From: Halobacteriales archaeon QS_5_68_33
Lineage (GTDB): Archaea > Halobacteriota > Halobacteria > Halobacteriales > Haloarculaceae
Assembly: GCA_003023785.1 (NCBI GenBank)
Contig: PXRS01000002.1
Coordinates: 1-32,426 of the forward strand
DNA length: 32,426 nt
Direction: 5' to 3'
Below, in pieces: positions 14,830-23,616 of the stretch. Within the stretch, counting starts at the first letter, position 1, and each line of letters opens with the position of its first letter. The translations under genes were made by a program, and so were the position numbers. The notes under the pieces were generated by a model. It saw only the letters and a list, made by a program, of their open reading frames with translations, searched no databases and was not told the origin of the DNA.

Positions 14830-16002
14830 CTATCCGTGGTCGGGTTCCCGGGCCGGGACCCCGGCGAGGTCGGACCGTTCGTCCCGGTCGGGATGGACGA
14901 GCGCCTGGCCGGTCGCGGCGTCGAAGAGGTGGACGCCCGCCGGCGCGACGGCCACCCGGACCGGTTCGGTCTCCCGGACCGGCGTCCCCCCCGGTGTCGC
15001 GACGGTCACCTGCGGGCCGGCGTCCAGCGTGACGTAAACGAACGACCGCTCGCCGATGGGTTCGACGACGTCGACCCGGCCGGCGAACGTCGGCGTGTCC
15101 GGGTCAGCTTCGTCGGTCGGCACCGACAGCGTCGGGGCCTCGGGGCGGAAGCCGAGCGTCACTCCCACCCCCTCGGCCTCCCTCGCGGCGGCGGCCAGTC
15201 GGTCGTCCAGCGGGTACGAGACGGGGCCGGTCAGTGCCGACCCCGCCGGGTCGAGTTCGCAGTCCAGGAGGTTCATCGACGGTTCCCCGATGAACGACGC
15301 GACGAACCGGTTGGCGGGTTCGTGGTAGCAGGTCATGGGGCTCCCCATCTGCTGGAGTCGCCCGTCCCGGAGGACGGCGATGCGGTCGCCGATCGTCATC
15401 GCCTCCGTCTGGTCGTGGGTCACGTAGACCGTCGTCACGTCCAGGTCGCGCTGGAGTTGCTGGATCTCGGTCCGCATCCGCCCCCGCAGCGTGGCGTCGA
15501 GGTTCGAGAGCGGCTCGTCGAGCAGAAACACCTCGGGGTCCCGGACGATGGCCCGGCCGAGCGCCACCCGCTGTTGCTGGCCGCCCGAGAGCGACCCCGG
15601 CTTCTTGTCCAGCAGGTCGGTGATCCCCAGCGTCCCCGCGACGTCCTCGACGCGTTCCCGGACCGTCGCGTCGGAGAGGTCGGTCGTCATCCGGAGTCCG
15701 AAGCCGATGTTCTCCCGGGCGGTCTTGTGCGGGTAGAGCGCGTAGTTCTGGAAGACCATCGCGATCGCCCGGTCCTCGGGTCGGCGCCCGGTCACCGATT
15801 CGCCGTCGATCCGGACGTCGCCGTCGGTCGGGTCCTCGAGGCCGGCAATACACCGCAGGGTCGTCGACTTCCCGCACCCGGAGGGGCCGACCAGCACGAG
15901 CAGTTCACCGCGGGACAGCGACAACGACAGCCCCTCGACCGCCGTCAGTCCGCCGGGGTACTCCTTGTGGAGGCCGCGCAGTTCGAGGTGAGCGTCGGTC
16001 AT
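14830..16002 (-). CDS. ABC carbohydrate importer, ATP-binding protein (MalK/UgpC type)
   Basis: A 390-residue ATPase that powers the importer encoded upstream. Walker A GPSGCGKST begins at 39, the Q-loop is Q85 (MVFQNYALYPH), the signature LSGGQQQRVALGRAI is at 138-152, Walker B VFLLDEPLSNLD at 158-169 and the switch His at 196. The C-terminal 150 residues form the TOBE/OB regulatory region of the CUT1 sugar family (LGFRPEAP). The ATG overlaps the permease stop by 4 bases (ATGA). It is the last gene of the four-gene operon. Substrate is not deducible from this subunit. Confidence 0.95.
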   Translation of the reverse strand: MTDAHLELRGLHKEYPGGLTAVEGLSLSLSRGELLVLVGPSGCGKSTTLRCIAGLEDPTDGDVRIDGESVTGRRPEDRAIAMVFQNYALYPHKTARENIGFGLRMTTDLSDATVRERVEDVAGTLGITDLLDKKPGSLSGGQQQRVALGRAIVRDPEVFLLDEPLSNLDATLRGRMRTEIQQLQRDLDVTTVYVTHDQTEAMTIGDRIAVLRDGRLQQMGSPMTCYHEPANRFVASFIGEPSMNLLDCELDPAGSALTGPVSYPLDDRLAAAAREAEGVGVTLGFRPEAPTLSVPTDEADPDTPTFAGRVDVVEPIGERSFVYVTLDAGPQVTVATPGGTPVRETEPVRVAVAPAGVHLFDAATGQALVHPDRDERSDLAGVPAREPDHG

Positions 16003-16913
16003 TGTCCCTTGAGCGACCCCTCGATCAGTCCCTTCACGAAGTACCGCTGGAGGCCGAGGAACACGACCACGAGCGGCACCATCCCGACGACGCTCGCGGC
16101 GGCGATGGCCCGCCAGTCGTTGCCGTACTGTCCCTGGAACTTGTAGACGCCGATGGAGATGGTGTGGAGTCGGCTCTCGGTGCGCAGGACGGTGAACGCG
16201 AGGACGAACTCGGACCACGTCAGCACGGTGTTGAAGATCGCGACCACGGCGATGCCGGGCGCCACCGGCCGCAGGAGGACGTGCCGTAGCGTCTGCAGTC
16301 GGTTGCAGCCGTCGATGCGGGCGGCGTAATCCAGTTCCTTCGGGATGGTGTCGAAGTACCCCTTCAGCAGCCAGATCGAGAACGGCGTCTGGATGCCGAC
16401 GTACAGGAGGATCAGTCCCGTCCGAGTTCGCAACAGCCCCAGCCCCGACATCACCGTATAGAGCGGGACGATGATGATGACCGGCGAGATCATCTGGAAA
16501 AGGAGGACGAGACCGAGCAGCTCGCGTCGGCCGGTGAACTCGAACCGCGAGAAGGCGTACGCCGCGGGCACCGACACCGCGACGATGCTCCCGACGCCGA
16601 GCGCCGTGACGGCCGTCGAGTTGAACAGCCAGGTGACCATCCCGGCGCGGAACACCCGGCGGTACGCCGACAGCGACACCTCGGCCGGGACGAGCCGGAA
16701 GGGGTAACTGAACAGTTCCCCCGGCGGCCGGACGCTCACCGACACCACCCACAGCACGGGGAAGACGAAAAACGCGACCGCCAGCGCGTACAGCGTGTAC
16801 ACCGAGAGATCCACCGCACCGGGTCCGAGCAGCCGGTCCCGGAACCGCTCGACGGGCGTCCCCTCGGTGACCGCCCCGGTCCCGCCGGGCGCGCTCTCGG
16901 CGTCGTCGCTCAT
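15999..16913 (-). CDS. ABC carbohydrate importer, permease 2 (MalG/UgpE type)
   Basis: A 304-residue inner-membrane permease with six predicted helices. The EAA-like loop that docks to the ATPase reads DYAARIDGCNRLQTLRHVLL near residue 200. The first 35 residues are a polar cytoplasmic leader. The TM region (LGLVLLFQMISPVIIIVPLY) and the C-terminal QRYFVKGLIEGSLKG are typical of the MalG branch. Coupled by 4-base overlaps to both neighbours. Confidence 0.94.
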   Translation of the reverse strand: MSDDAESAPGGTGAVTEGTPVERFRDRLLGPGAVDLSVYTLYALAVAFFVFPVLWVVSVSVRPPGELFSYPFRLVPAEVSLSAYRRVFRAGMVTWLFNSTAVTALGVGSIVAVSVPAAYAFSRFEFTGRRELLGLVLLFQMISPVIIIVPLYTVMSGLGLLRTRTGLILLYVGIQTPFSIWLLKGYFDTIPKELDYAARIDGCNRLQTLRHVLLRPVAPGIAVVAIFNTVLTWSEFVLAFTVLRTESRLHTISIGVYKFQGQYGNDWRAIAAASVVGMVPLVVVFLGLQRYFVKGLIEGSLKGQ

Positions 16914-17854
16914 AGCTCGTCACCCACGTCGAAGAGATAGAGGTACACGCCCGTCAGCAGCAGGTTCGTGACCAGCATCACGACGGCGATGGCCGCCCCG
17001 CGCCCGAGGGCGTAGTCCTGGAACGCCTCCTGGTACATGAACAGGGCGAGCACCTGCGTCGCGCGGCCGGGACCGCCGCCGGTCAGCGCGAATATCAGGT
17101 CGAACGTGTTCAGCGCGTAGATGGTCACCAGCACCGTCGTCACGAACAGCACCGGCTTGAGCTGTGGGAGCGTCACGTGGCGAAACCGGTTCCACCGGCC
17201 GGCCCCGTCGACGCGGGCGGCCTCGTAGAGGCGCTGGGGGATCCGCTGGAGACCGCCGTAGAACATGATCATCGAGAAAGCGGTCCCCCGCCAGGTGCCG
17301 GCGACGATCGTCGAGACCAGGGCCAGCGTCGGGTCCGACCGGAACGGGACCGGACCGATGCCGAGGGTGCCCAGGAAGTGATTGACGGCGCCGAACCGGT
17401 TCTCGACCAGCATCACTTTCCAGACGAGGCCGATGATGATCCCGGGGACGATCCAGGCCAGCAACACGGACACCCGCGTGGTGAGGTGACCTCGCAGCCC
17501 CCGCCGGACGCCGTAATCGATCGCCAGCGCCAGCACCAGCCCGAGCAGGACGTGGAGCACGACGCTTGAGAACGCGTAGATCCCGGTCACACGGAGCATC
17601 TCCCGGAACTGGGGGTCGGTCGCGAGCCTGGCGTACTGCCCGAGGCCGACGAACTCCGACTCCGTCCTGACGAGGCTCTCGTTGGTGAAACTCATCAGGA
17701 CCGCCTCGACCATGGGGTACAGCTGGAACACCGCGAGCACGACCAGGGTGGGTGCCAGCCACGGGAGCGGATGGTCGAGGAGGCGCCGAGCGACGCTCCC
17801 CGCGCGTTCGACCAGTCGCTCGGCGGTGGGACCGGCAGTGGCCACGCGTGTCAC
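16910..17854 (-). CDS. ABC carbohydrate importer, permease 1 (MalF/UgpA type)
   Basis: A 314-residue permease. Key features are the first helix with WLAPTLVVLAVFQLYPMVEA, the FTNESL segment and the EAA loop LYEAARVDGAGRWNRFRHVT around residue 208, which binds the ATPase. Later NTFDLIFALTGGGPGRATQVL is the typical MalF/UgpA signature. It starts 28 bases after the binding-protein gene and overlaps permease 2 by 4 bases. Confidence 0.94.
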   Translation of the reverse strand: MTRVATAGPTAERLVERAGSVARRLLDHPLPWLAPTLVVLAVFQLYPMVEAVLMSFTNESLVRTESEFVGLGQYARLATDPQFREMLRVTGIYAFSSVVLHVLLGLVLALAIDYGVRRGLRGHLTTRVSVLLAWIVPGIIIGLVWKVMLVENRFGAVNHFLGTLGIGPVPFRSDPTLALVSTIVAGTWRGTAFSMIMFYGGLQRIPQRLYEAARVDGAGRWNRFRHVTLPQLKPVLFVTTVLVTIYALNTFDLIFALTGGGPGRATQVLALFMYQEAFQDYALGRGAAIAVVMLVTNLLLTGVYLYLFDVGDEL

Positions 17855-17882
17855 CCCGGGTCGGTCGGTCGGTCCGCGGACA

Positions 17883-19274
17883 TCAGGGTGCCTCGTACTC
17901 CTCGTTGACGTTGGCGACCATCGTGTCGGCCGCCGATTCGGGGTCGGACTGCCCGGTCACGACGTCCTGGATCGCGACCACGTACTCCGAGGCGATGGTG
18001 CTGTAGATGGGGCGGGCCGGTCGGGCGACGCCGTCCTGCAGGAACTCCCGGAACCGGTCCTGATACGGCGAGTCGGGGTCGTAGAGGTCGCTGTCGTCGA
18101 ACACCGACTCGCGGGTGGGGAGCAGGGCCGCCGCCTCGCAGTATCGGCCCATCGCCTCGGGTTCGACGAACTTGGCGATGAACTCCTTCATCGCGGCGGC
18201 GCCGTCGCTGTCGCCCTCGCGGAAGGCCCCCTCGGTCCAGCCGCCGACCCCGGTCGTGTGCTCGCCGTCCGCGGGCCGTGGGATCCTCGCGACCCGCCAG
18301 CGCTCCCATCGGTCGTCCGGGATGTCGTCGTCGTCCTCGACCACGTTCTTGAGATTGCGTTCGATCTGGTCGTTGTTCCCGACGAACATCGCGAGGTTGC
18401 CGGCTCGCCCCTCCCGGGGGAGGGCCTCGACCTCCTCGATGCTCGCGACTCGCTGTGGCGTCACGCCCGTCTCGACGAGGTCCTGGATGAACCCGAGCGC
18501 GTCGACCAGCGCCCGGCGGTTGGCGTCCCGGTCGAGCACCGGCGCGCCCTCGTCATCGAGGAGTTCCCCGCCCGAACTCCAGAAGTAGGGCAGGTTGGCC
18601 AGCGCCGTCGAGGACTGGAACATGTACCCGTCCATGTCCTCGCTCTCGACGATGTCCTGCCCGACGGTGAGCAGTTCCTCCCACGTCTCCGGCGGGTCGC
18701 CGTCGTTGTAGGTGTCGAGGACGTCCTGTCGATAGTAGAGACACCGACAGCCCGTGTACTTCCAGGCGGCCAGCAGGTCGCCGTCGCGCATCGTCGTCTC
18801 CCGGACGAACGGGAAAAAGTCGTCGATGTCCTCGACGTAGTCGTTCAGCGGCTGGAGGTACTCGTAGAAGTCCGCCACCCACTGCGAGTCGAGCGTCGAC
18901 CCGTCGGGCGGGTTGCCCTCCGCGGCGCTCGTCAGGAGGTTGTCCTTCCACTGGCCGAACGCCGGGTAACTGACGTCGATCCGGTAGTCGGGGTGGTTCT
19001 CGGCCCACGCCTCGTGCTGTGTCCTCAGGGCCGGTGCCGCTGCCGGTTGGTCGCTCTCCGCCTCGACCGGCGTGTAGAACGTGCTCGTCTGATATGTCAG
19101 TTCGGCATCACCTGTGCCGAACCGCTCGTGGGCCACCAGCGGATCCGACCCGTCGGACTGCCCCGACTCGCCGTCCTCGGTCTCGTCCTGGCATCCCGCC
19201 AGTCCGCCGGCGACCGTCGCTCCCCCTACCAATAGCGCCTTCCGTCGAGTAAGCGACCGCTTACCTTTCGTCAT
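17883..19274 (-). CDS. ABC carbohydrate importer, Tat-exported lipoprotein binding protein
   Basis: A 463-residue extracellular solute-binding protein, first gene of the importer operon. The N-terminus holds a twin-arginine motif (LTRRKALL), a hydrophobic stretch and a lipobox LAGC, so it is exported folded by Tat and lipid-anchored at Cys28. The mature part resembles family 1 sugar-binding proteins (DPPETWEELLTVGQDIVE; LANLPYFWSSGGELLDDEGAPVLD). Ligand could be an oligosaccharide or glycerol phosphate. No regulator or glycosidase adjoins it to narrow this down. Confidence 0.93.
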   Translation of the reverse strand: MTKGKRSLTRRKALLVGGATVAGGLAGCQDETEDGESGQSDGSDPLVAHERFGTGDAELTYQTSTFYTPVEAESDQPAAAPALRTQHEAWAENHPDYRIDVSYPAFGQWKDNLLTSAAEGNPPDGSTLDSQWVADFYEYLQPLNDYVEDIDDFFPFVRETTMRDGDLLAAWKYTGCRCLYYRQDVLDTYNDGDPPETWEELLTVGQDIVESEDMDGYMFQSSTALANLPYFWSSGGELLDDEGAPVLDRDANRRALVDALGFIQDLVETGVTPQRVASIEEVEALPREGRAGNLAMFVGNNDQIERNLKNVVEDDDDIPDDRWERWRVARIPRPADGEHTTGVGGWTEGAFREGDSDGAAAMKEFIAKFVEPEAMGRYCEAAALLPTRESVFDDSDLYDPDSPYQDRFREFLQDGVARPARPIYSTIASEYVVAIQDVVTGQSDPESAADTMVANVNEEYEAP

Positions 19275-19300
19275 TTCAACATTTCTTAGGGTCGAACGGT

Positions 19301-19308
19301 CAAAAAAC
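19301..19308 (-). promoter_or_regulatory. TATA box for the ABC importer operon
   Basis: On the minus strand AGTTTTTTG lies 27-35 bases before the binding-protein ATG at 19274, in the 64-base gap after ftsY. This suggests the importer is transcribed independently of the ftsY operon. Confidence 0.5.
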
Positions 19309-19338
19309 TGTCCACGGACTCGAACGCGAGAGCGACCG

Positions 19339-20466
19339 CTACTCGCCGATCAGGCGGTCGACGACTTCCTCGGGGTCGAACGGTTCGAGGTCGTCGTAGT
19401 CCTGGCCGGTCCCGAGAAAGAGGATGGGCTTGCCAGTGACGTGGGCGATGGAGATGGCGGCCCCGCCCTGCGGGTCGGCGTCGGCCTTCGTGAGGACGGC
19501 GCCGTCGATCTCCGCGGCGTCGTTGAACTCGCGGGCGCGGTTGACCGCGTCCTGGCCGGCGACGGCCTCGTCGACGAACAGCGTCACGTCCGGGTCGATG
19601 ACGCGGTCGATCTTCGCCAGCTGGTCCATCAGGTCGTCGGAGGTGTGCAGGCGGCCGGCGGTGTCGCCGAGGACGACGTCGATGTCGTTGGCCTCCGCGT
19701 ACTCGACGCCGTCGTAGATCACGGCGGCGGGGTCGGACCCCTGCTCGTGGGAGATGATCCGCGTGTCGAGGTTGTCGGCGTGCCGTTCGAGTTGCTCGTT
19801 GGCGCCGGCCCGGTAGGTGTCGCCGTTCGCCAGCACCGACGAGTAGCCCCGGTCCTCGAAGTACCGCGCGAGTTTGGCGATGGTGGTCGTCTTTCCGACG
19901 CCGTTGACGCCCGTGAACACGATGACCAGCGGCTTGTCGGCCGCGGCGACCCGCTCGTCGAAGTCGAACTGACCGACGCTGATGACGTCGTACAGCGACT
20001 CGCGGAGCGCGTCGCGGGCGAGACTCCCCGTCGAGGAGAGCCGCCGGCGCGTCTCGCCGACGAGGTTCTGTTCGACGCCGTCGAGGACCGCTTCGGCGAC
20101 CGCCATCTCCACGTCGCTGCTCAACAGCGCGAGTTCCAGGTCGTCGAGGTGGGACTGGAGGTCGTCCTCGTCGACGACGGTCTTGCCGGTCGCGAGTATC
20201 TTCGCCCGCTGACCGAGGCTCCGACCGTCTTCCGCGTCGTCGCCCGCGCCGGCGTCCGCCTCGCCGTCGGCTTCCGATCCGGCGTCGGCCTCCGGCGTCT
20301 CCGCCGCAGGGTCCGTCCCACCGTCGGCGTCGCCCGCGTCGGAATCGCCTGCATCGGCATCGGGCGCGCCGGCAGCGTCTTCGCCCCCGGCCGCGGCCTC
20401 CGCCTCGACGTCTTCCTCGACCTCGTCACTGAAGCGTCCGAGTTTCTCCTTCAGTCCGTCGAACAT
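19339..20466 (-). CDS. ftsY: Signal recognition particle receptor FtsY
   Basis: SRP receptor GTPase that delivers ribosome-nascent chain complexes to the Sec translocon; 375 residues. Residues 15-80 are an acidic Ala/Asp/Glu/Gly linker characteristic of haloarchaeal FtsY. The NG domain follows: N-domain helices around 85-165, G1 GVNGVGKTTT at 186-195, then DTYRAGANEQL, DTAGRLHTS and TKADADPQGGA. It ends with IGTGQDYDDLEPFDPE-type SRP GTPase segment. It starts 3 bases after pfdA, in the conserved archaeal LX-pfdA-ftsY set. Confidence 0.97.
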   Translation of the reverse strand: MFDGLKEKLGRFSDEVEEDVEAEAAAGGEDAAGAPDADAGDSDAGDADGGTDPAAETPEADAGSEADGEADAGAGDDAEDGRSLGQRAKILATGKTVVDEDDLQSHLDDLELALLSSDVEMAVAEAVLDGVEQNLVGETRRRLSSTGSLARDALRESLYDVISVGQFDFDERVAAADKPLVIVFTGVNGVGKTTTIAKLARYFEDRGYSSVLANGDTYRAGANEQLERHADNLDTRIISHEQGSDPAAVIYDGVEYAEANDIDVVLGDTAGRLHTSDDLMDQLAKIDRVIDPDVTLFVDEAVAGQDAVNRAREFNDAAEIDGAVLTKADADPQGGAAISIAHVTGKPILFLGTGQDYDDLEPFDPEEVVDRLIGE

Positions 20467-20469
20467 CGC

Positions 20470-20925
20470 CTACTCGTCCTGTTGCCGTTGCATCTGCTGC
20501 ATCTGCTGCTGTTGCATCTGCTGGGCCTGCTGTTCGAGTTCCTCGCTCTCGGTCTCCAGCTCGGCGATGTCGGACTGGACGTCCTCGATGCGGTCGTCGA
20601 GGGTATCCTTTTTCGATTCGAGCGTGTCGACCGCGCCGTCCTGCTCGCGCTCGGCCGCGTACCCGCCGCCGAACTCGACGATTATCTCGTCGACGTTCTG
20701 GACCTCGGCGCGGAGGTACGCGCCGCCGCCCAGCGGGACCTGCACCGTCGACCCCGAATCGAGGGTCTCGATGGCCTCGATGGCCTCGTCGACCTCGGTC
20801 TTCCGGGCGCGTAGCCCCTCGATCTCCCCCTGGAGGGCCCTGATCTGCTCTTCGATCTGTTCGATCTCCCGGGCCAGCTGCTGGAGTTGCTGCTGGGCGC
20901 CGTCGCCACCACCACCGAGGCTCAT
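20470..20925 (-). CDS. pfdA: Prefoldin alpha subunit
   Basis: A 151-residue chaperone subunit. Two long coiled coils (about residues 8-50 and 95-140) are joined by the beta-hairpin region with VQVPLGGGAYLRAEV and EIIVEFGGGYAAE, the signature of prefoldin alpha. It assembles with the beta subunit into an alpha2-beta4 jellyfish-shaped holder for unfolded proteins. The C-terminus is a Gln/Met-rich repeat (QQMQQQQMQQMQ) encoded by repetitive CTG/TTG codons. The ATG overlaps the rplX stop by 4 bases. Confidence 0.95.
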   Translation of the reverse strand: MSLGGGGDGAQQQLQQLAREIEQIEEQIRALQGEIEGLRARKTEVDEAIEAIETLDSGSTVQVPLGGGAYLRAEVQNVDEIIVEFGGGYAAEREQDGAVDTLESKKDTLDDRIEDVQSDIAELETESEELEQQAQQMQQQQMQQMQRQQDE

Positions 20926-21140
20926 GCGTCGTTCCCCTCGCCGCCGGACTCCGTCCGGCTCTCCGAGGCGCGTCGCGCCTCACTGATCTCGACCTGGGCG
21001 CGCTCGAGCCCGTGCCTGGACCCGAACTCCGCGAGGGTGTGCTCGCGGGCGACGCCCTCGTTCTCGGCGTCGATGGTCTTCTCGAACGACTGCCAGCCGT
21101 CGCGGGCCTGCCAGCGGCCCGTCACTGTGAACTCGCTCAT
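20922..21140 (-). CDS. rplX: Large-subunit ribosomal protein LX (eL20/L18a)
   Basis: A 72-residue protein. The conserved part is SEFTVTGRWQARDGWQSFEK, then ENEGVAREHTLAEFGSRHGL and RAQVEISE, typical of archaeal LX (N-terminal domain of eukaryotic L18a). The C-terminus is an acidic Ser/Glu tail. The ATG at 21140 is supported by conserved N-terminus and length. It heads the LX-pfdA-ftsY group, and a divergent dehydrogenase gene starts 140 bases upstream. Confidence 0.95.
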   Translation of the reverse strand: MSEFTVTGRWQARDGWQSFEKTIDAENEGVAREHTLAEFGSRHGLERAQVEISEARRASESRTESGGEGNDA

Positions 21141-21280
21141 GTGTTCCGCTGGGAGAGCGAGCGGGAAGTACCTTCCGCAACGGTCGCCCGAGCGTCCACG
21201 TACCGGGCGGCCGCGCCACCCGCCCACCCGGTCGGTCGGAGCGCGAAACCATTTGTCGCTCCGGCCCGTCGCGGCGGGCA

Positions 21281-22372
21281 ATGCCGACAGTCGAGGCCGA
21301 CGCGCTCGAATCGTTCGCCCGGACCGCGCTGGTCGAGGCCGGCGCGCCCGCCGACGCCGCCGGGGCGGTCGCGTCGTCGCTCGTCGACGCCGACCTCGCC
21401 GGTCACACCTCCCACGGCGTCGTCCGGGTGCCCTGGTACGTCGAGGGGGTCGCGACGGGCGACGTCGACCCCGACGCCGAACCGAGCGTCGAGTCCGCGG
21501 GCCCGTTCGCGCAGGTCGTCGGCGGCGCCGCGTTCGGGCAGCTCGTCGGGCGGCGGGCCGTCGAGACGCTCGTCGAGACGACGCGCGACCGGGGCGTCGC
21601 CGCCGTCGGGATCCGCGATTCGGGCCACCTCGGGCGCATCGGCGAGTGGGCCGAGCGGGTCGCGGGCGAGGGGCTGCTGTTCGCCTCGTGGGTCAACCTT
21701 CAGGGCGGCGCCCAGCGGATCGCGCCCCACGGCTCGGCCGACCGCCGCCTCGGGACCAACCCCCTGACCTTCGCGGTCCCCGCGTTCGGCGCGCTCCCGT
21801 TCGACCCGGTCTACGACGGCGCGACCAGCCAGGTCGCCCACGGGAAGGTCATCGAACGCGACGGCTCCGGCGAGCGCCTCCCCGAGGCCTGGACGGTCAC
21901 CGACTCGGGCGCCCCCGTCGAGCACGCGGCAGGCTTCGAGGCGGGCGAGGGGGCGCTCCTGCCGCTCGGAGGCCGGGAGACCGGCTACAAGGGCTTCGGC
22001 CTCGCGACGATGGCCGAACTGTTCGCAGCCGTCGTCGGGGGCGGCCCCGTCGCGACCGAACCCGACCAGGCCTGGCGGGGCAACGGCGCCGCGTTCCTCG
22101 CGGTCGATCCCGCCGCCTTCACCACGCCCGAGGCTGTCGCGGGGAAAGTCGAGGCGCTGGCCGAACACGTCCGCTCGGCCGACCCCATCGACGGCGAGGG
22201 CGGGGGCGCCCTTGGCGACGACCGGATCCTCCTTCCCGGCGAGAAGGAACACGAGACGCGACGGCGCCGCCTCGACGAGGGGATCCCGGTCACCGAGACC
22301 GTGGCCGGCGACCTGCGGGACCTCGCCGCCGAGCAGGGCACGGAGGCGTCGCTCCCGGAGCCGATACGGTAG
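21281..22372 (+). CDS. Ldh2/malate-lactate type NAD(P)-dependent oxidoreductase
   Basis: A 363-residue enzyme of the Ldh2/YlbC/malate dehydrogenase family, which reduces 2-oxo acids or oxidises 2-hydroxy acids. Conserved features are GHTSHGV at 41-47, DSGHLGRIGEWA at 113-124 with the catalytic His at 116, GTNPLTFAVP at 158-167 and DGATSQVAHGK at 179-189. Substrates in the family include malate, lactate, ureidoglycolate and sulfolactate, so the exact reaction is uncertain. It is oriented against the two conserved gene sets on either side and converges on aIF6, with a family C repeat between them. Confidence 0.88.
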   Translation: MPTVEADALESFARTALVEAGAPADAAGAVASSLVDADLAGHTSHGVVRVPWYVEGVATGDVDPDAEPSVESAGPFAQVVGGAAFGQLVGRRAVETLVETTRDRGVAAVGIRDSGHLGRIGEWAERVAGEGLLFASWVNLQGGAQRIAPHGSADRRLGTNPLTFAVPAFGALPFDPVYDGATSQVAHGKVIERDGSGERLPEAWTVTDSGAPVEHAAGFEAGEGALLPLGGRETGYKGFGLATMAELFAAVVGGGPVATEPDQAWRGNGAAFLAVDPAAFTTPEAVAGKVEALAEHVRSADPIDGEGGGALGDDRILLPGEKEHETRRRRLDEGIPVTETVAGDLRDLAAEQGTEASLPEPIR

Positions 22373-22399
22373 CGGAGAACTGACGGGAGAGCGGCGGCC

Positions 22400-22483
22400 T
22401 CATACGGTCGGTTGTACCGATGTACCGGTAGTTCGCCGACCGGTTCGACGAAATCCGGAACTGAGTTACAACCGACTGTATCA
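22400..22483. repeat. Inverted-repeat element, family C, copy 4
   Basis: An 84-base copy in the opposite orientation to copies 1 and 3. Ends are TACGGTCGGTTGTA and TACAACCGACTGTA with perfect TCA at 22400-22402 and 22481-22483. The right TCA is the TGA stop of aIF6 on the minus strand. Apart from outer bases it differs from copy 1 at about eight positions. It fills most of the convergent gap between the dehydrogenase and aIF6. Confidence 0.9.
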
Positions 22484-23146
22484 ATCGACGTAGCCCAGCG
22501 TCGCCTCGATGCGGCCCAGTTCCGGGCCGGTGGTGTCCCGGCCGACGACGTAGCCGGCGCCGTTGGCGACCAGTCCCGACCCGACGAGCGGGCCGCCGTA
22601 GTTGATCGTCCCGATGTCGGCGGGCACGCCCAGCAGGTCCTCGAGGAAGTCCAGTTCCTCGTCGGTGGCGTCGGGATGACAGAGGACGCCCCTGTCGGTG
22701 GCGACGGCCGCCGTGCCCACGGTTCGAACGTCGCCGAGCAGGCCGCGCTCGACGGGGACGCCGAGGCCGTCCTTCACGGCTCGGACCGCCTCGCGGGAGA
22801 GGTCGGGGTGGACGTAGGCGCCGGTGTCGTTCGCGAGGACGACGTTGCCGGCGGCGTTGATGCGGCCGGGGAGTTCGGTGACCGGGAGGCCGGTCGCGTC
22901 GGCGATGGTCTCGCGCTCGCGCTCGCGGACCCGACTGCTGACGAGCAGGCCGTTGCCGTTGCCGGCGGCGAGGGCGCCGACGGTGCCGGACCCGCCGATG
23001 GTCGTGGCGACGGCGGACACGTCGAGTTCGTCGGCGAGGTCGGCCCGCAGGTCGGCGTCGACGTCGGGGCGCACCAGGAGACAGTCGTCGGTGGCGCGGG
23101 CGAAGACACCGACGTACGCCGACCCGGCGAACGCGGCGCGGAGCAA
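22481..23146 (-). CDS. eif6: Translation initiation factor 6 (aIF6)
   Basis: A 221-residue ribosome anti-association factor that binds the 50S subunit. No ATG or GTG fits the start; TTG at 23146 gives a protein beginning (M)[20 protein letters not shown], exactly the conserved family N-terminus, and leaves 2 bases after rpl31e. The pentein repeats are visible as repeated [57 protein letters not shown] and [20 protein letters not shown] blocks. Its TGA stop is the terminal trinucleotide of a family C element. Confidence 0.95.
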   Translation of the reverse strand: MLRAAFAGSAYVGVFARATDDCLLVRPDVDADLRADLADELDVSAVATTIGGSGTVGALAAGNGNGLLVSSRVRERERETIADATGLPVTELPGRINAAGNVVLANDTGAYVHPDLSREAVRAVKDGLGVPVERGLLGDVRTVGTAAVATDRGVLCHPDATDEELDFLEDLLGVPADIGTINYGGPLVGSGLVANGAGYVVGRDTTGPELGRIEATLGYVD

Positions 23147-23148
23147 GT

Positions 23149-23427
23149 CTACTCTGCCGTCTCTGCTTCGACGACGCTCTCGCCTTCCTCCTCGAAGCGG
23201 GCGGCCCGCACCCGGAGCTTCCGGGGCGGGTTCCCCCGCCCGTTCGACCAGACTGTCTCGTTGATTGAGGGGTCGAGGCGGACGGCGTCCCCCTCGACGG
23301 CGAAGCGCTTGGCGAGGTGCTCGCGGACGATAGACATCGCCTTGTCGGCCTGCTCCTGTTTCGGGGCGGCCGCGGCGTCGCGTAGCGGAACGGTGACGAC
23401 CCGCTCCTCGAAGTCGCCGGCGCTCAT
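23149..23427 (-). CDS. rpl31e: Large-subunit ribosomal protein eL31
   Basis: A 92-residue protein near the polypeptide exit tunnel. Conserved segments are [28 protein letters not shown] and [22 protein letters not shown]. The ATG overlaps rpl39e by 4 bases. It is followed by aIF6, the conserved archaeal order. Confidence 0.96.
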   Translation of the reverse strand: MSAGDFEERVVTVPLRDAAAAPKQEQADKAMSIVREHLAKRFAVEGDAVRLDPSINETVWSNGRGNPPRKLRVRAARFEEEGESVVEAETAE

Positions 23428-23576
23428 TCGTCCGTGTCACTGCGCCGCCAATGGCGGCGCTTGGGGTTGCGCTGCACGTTCCGGTCCGTCTTCAGGATGA
23501 CCCACGTGGGCACGCCCGTGTTCTGCCTGTCGAGCTTGCCCAGCCGCTTTTTCTTCGCCTTCGATTTCTTTCCCAT
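23424..23576 (-). CDS. rpl39e: Large-subunit ribosomal protein eL39
   Basis: A 50-residue, strongly basic protein lining the exit tunnel. It starts [19 protein letters not shown] and contains [24 protein letters not shown], diagnostic of L39e. The ATG at 23576 is fixed by this N-terminus. It is the first gene of the L39e-L31e-aIF6 transcript, with a strong TATA box 25-34 bases upstream. Confidence 0.97.
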   Translation of the reverse strand: MGKKSKAKKKRLGKLDRQNTGVPTWVILKTDRNVQRNPKRRHWRRSDTDE

Positions 23577-23600
23577 AGTACACGCCAGTTCCGCGCCCCC

Positions 23601-23610
23601 GCTTATATTT
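23601..23610 (-). promoter_or_regulatory. TATA box for the rpl39e operon
   Basis: On the minus strand AAATATAAGC lies 25-34 bases before the rpl39e ATG, with a purine-rich GAACAC just upstream that could serve as the BRE. A nearly leaderless transcript is expected. Confidence 0.65.
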
Positions 23611-23616
23611 GTGTTC

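Noticed and set aside
20470-20530. CAT/CTG-rich repeat at the prefoldin 3' end as a microsatellite
   Set aside because: It encodes the Gln/Met-rich tail of prefoldin alpha, which is common in haloarchaeal members.
19114-20814. 566-codon plus-strand frame opposite ftsY and prefoldin
   Set aside because: Runs across two certain minus-strand genes; composition is that of mirrored acidic codons.
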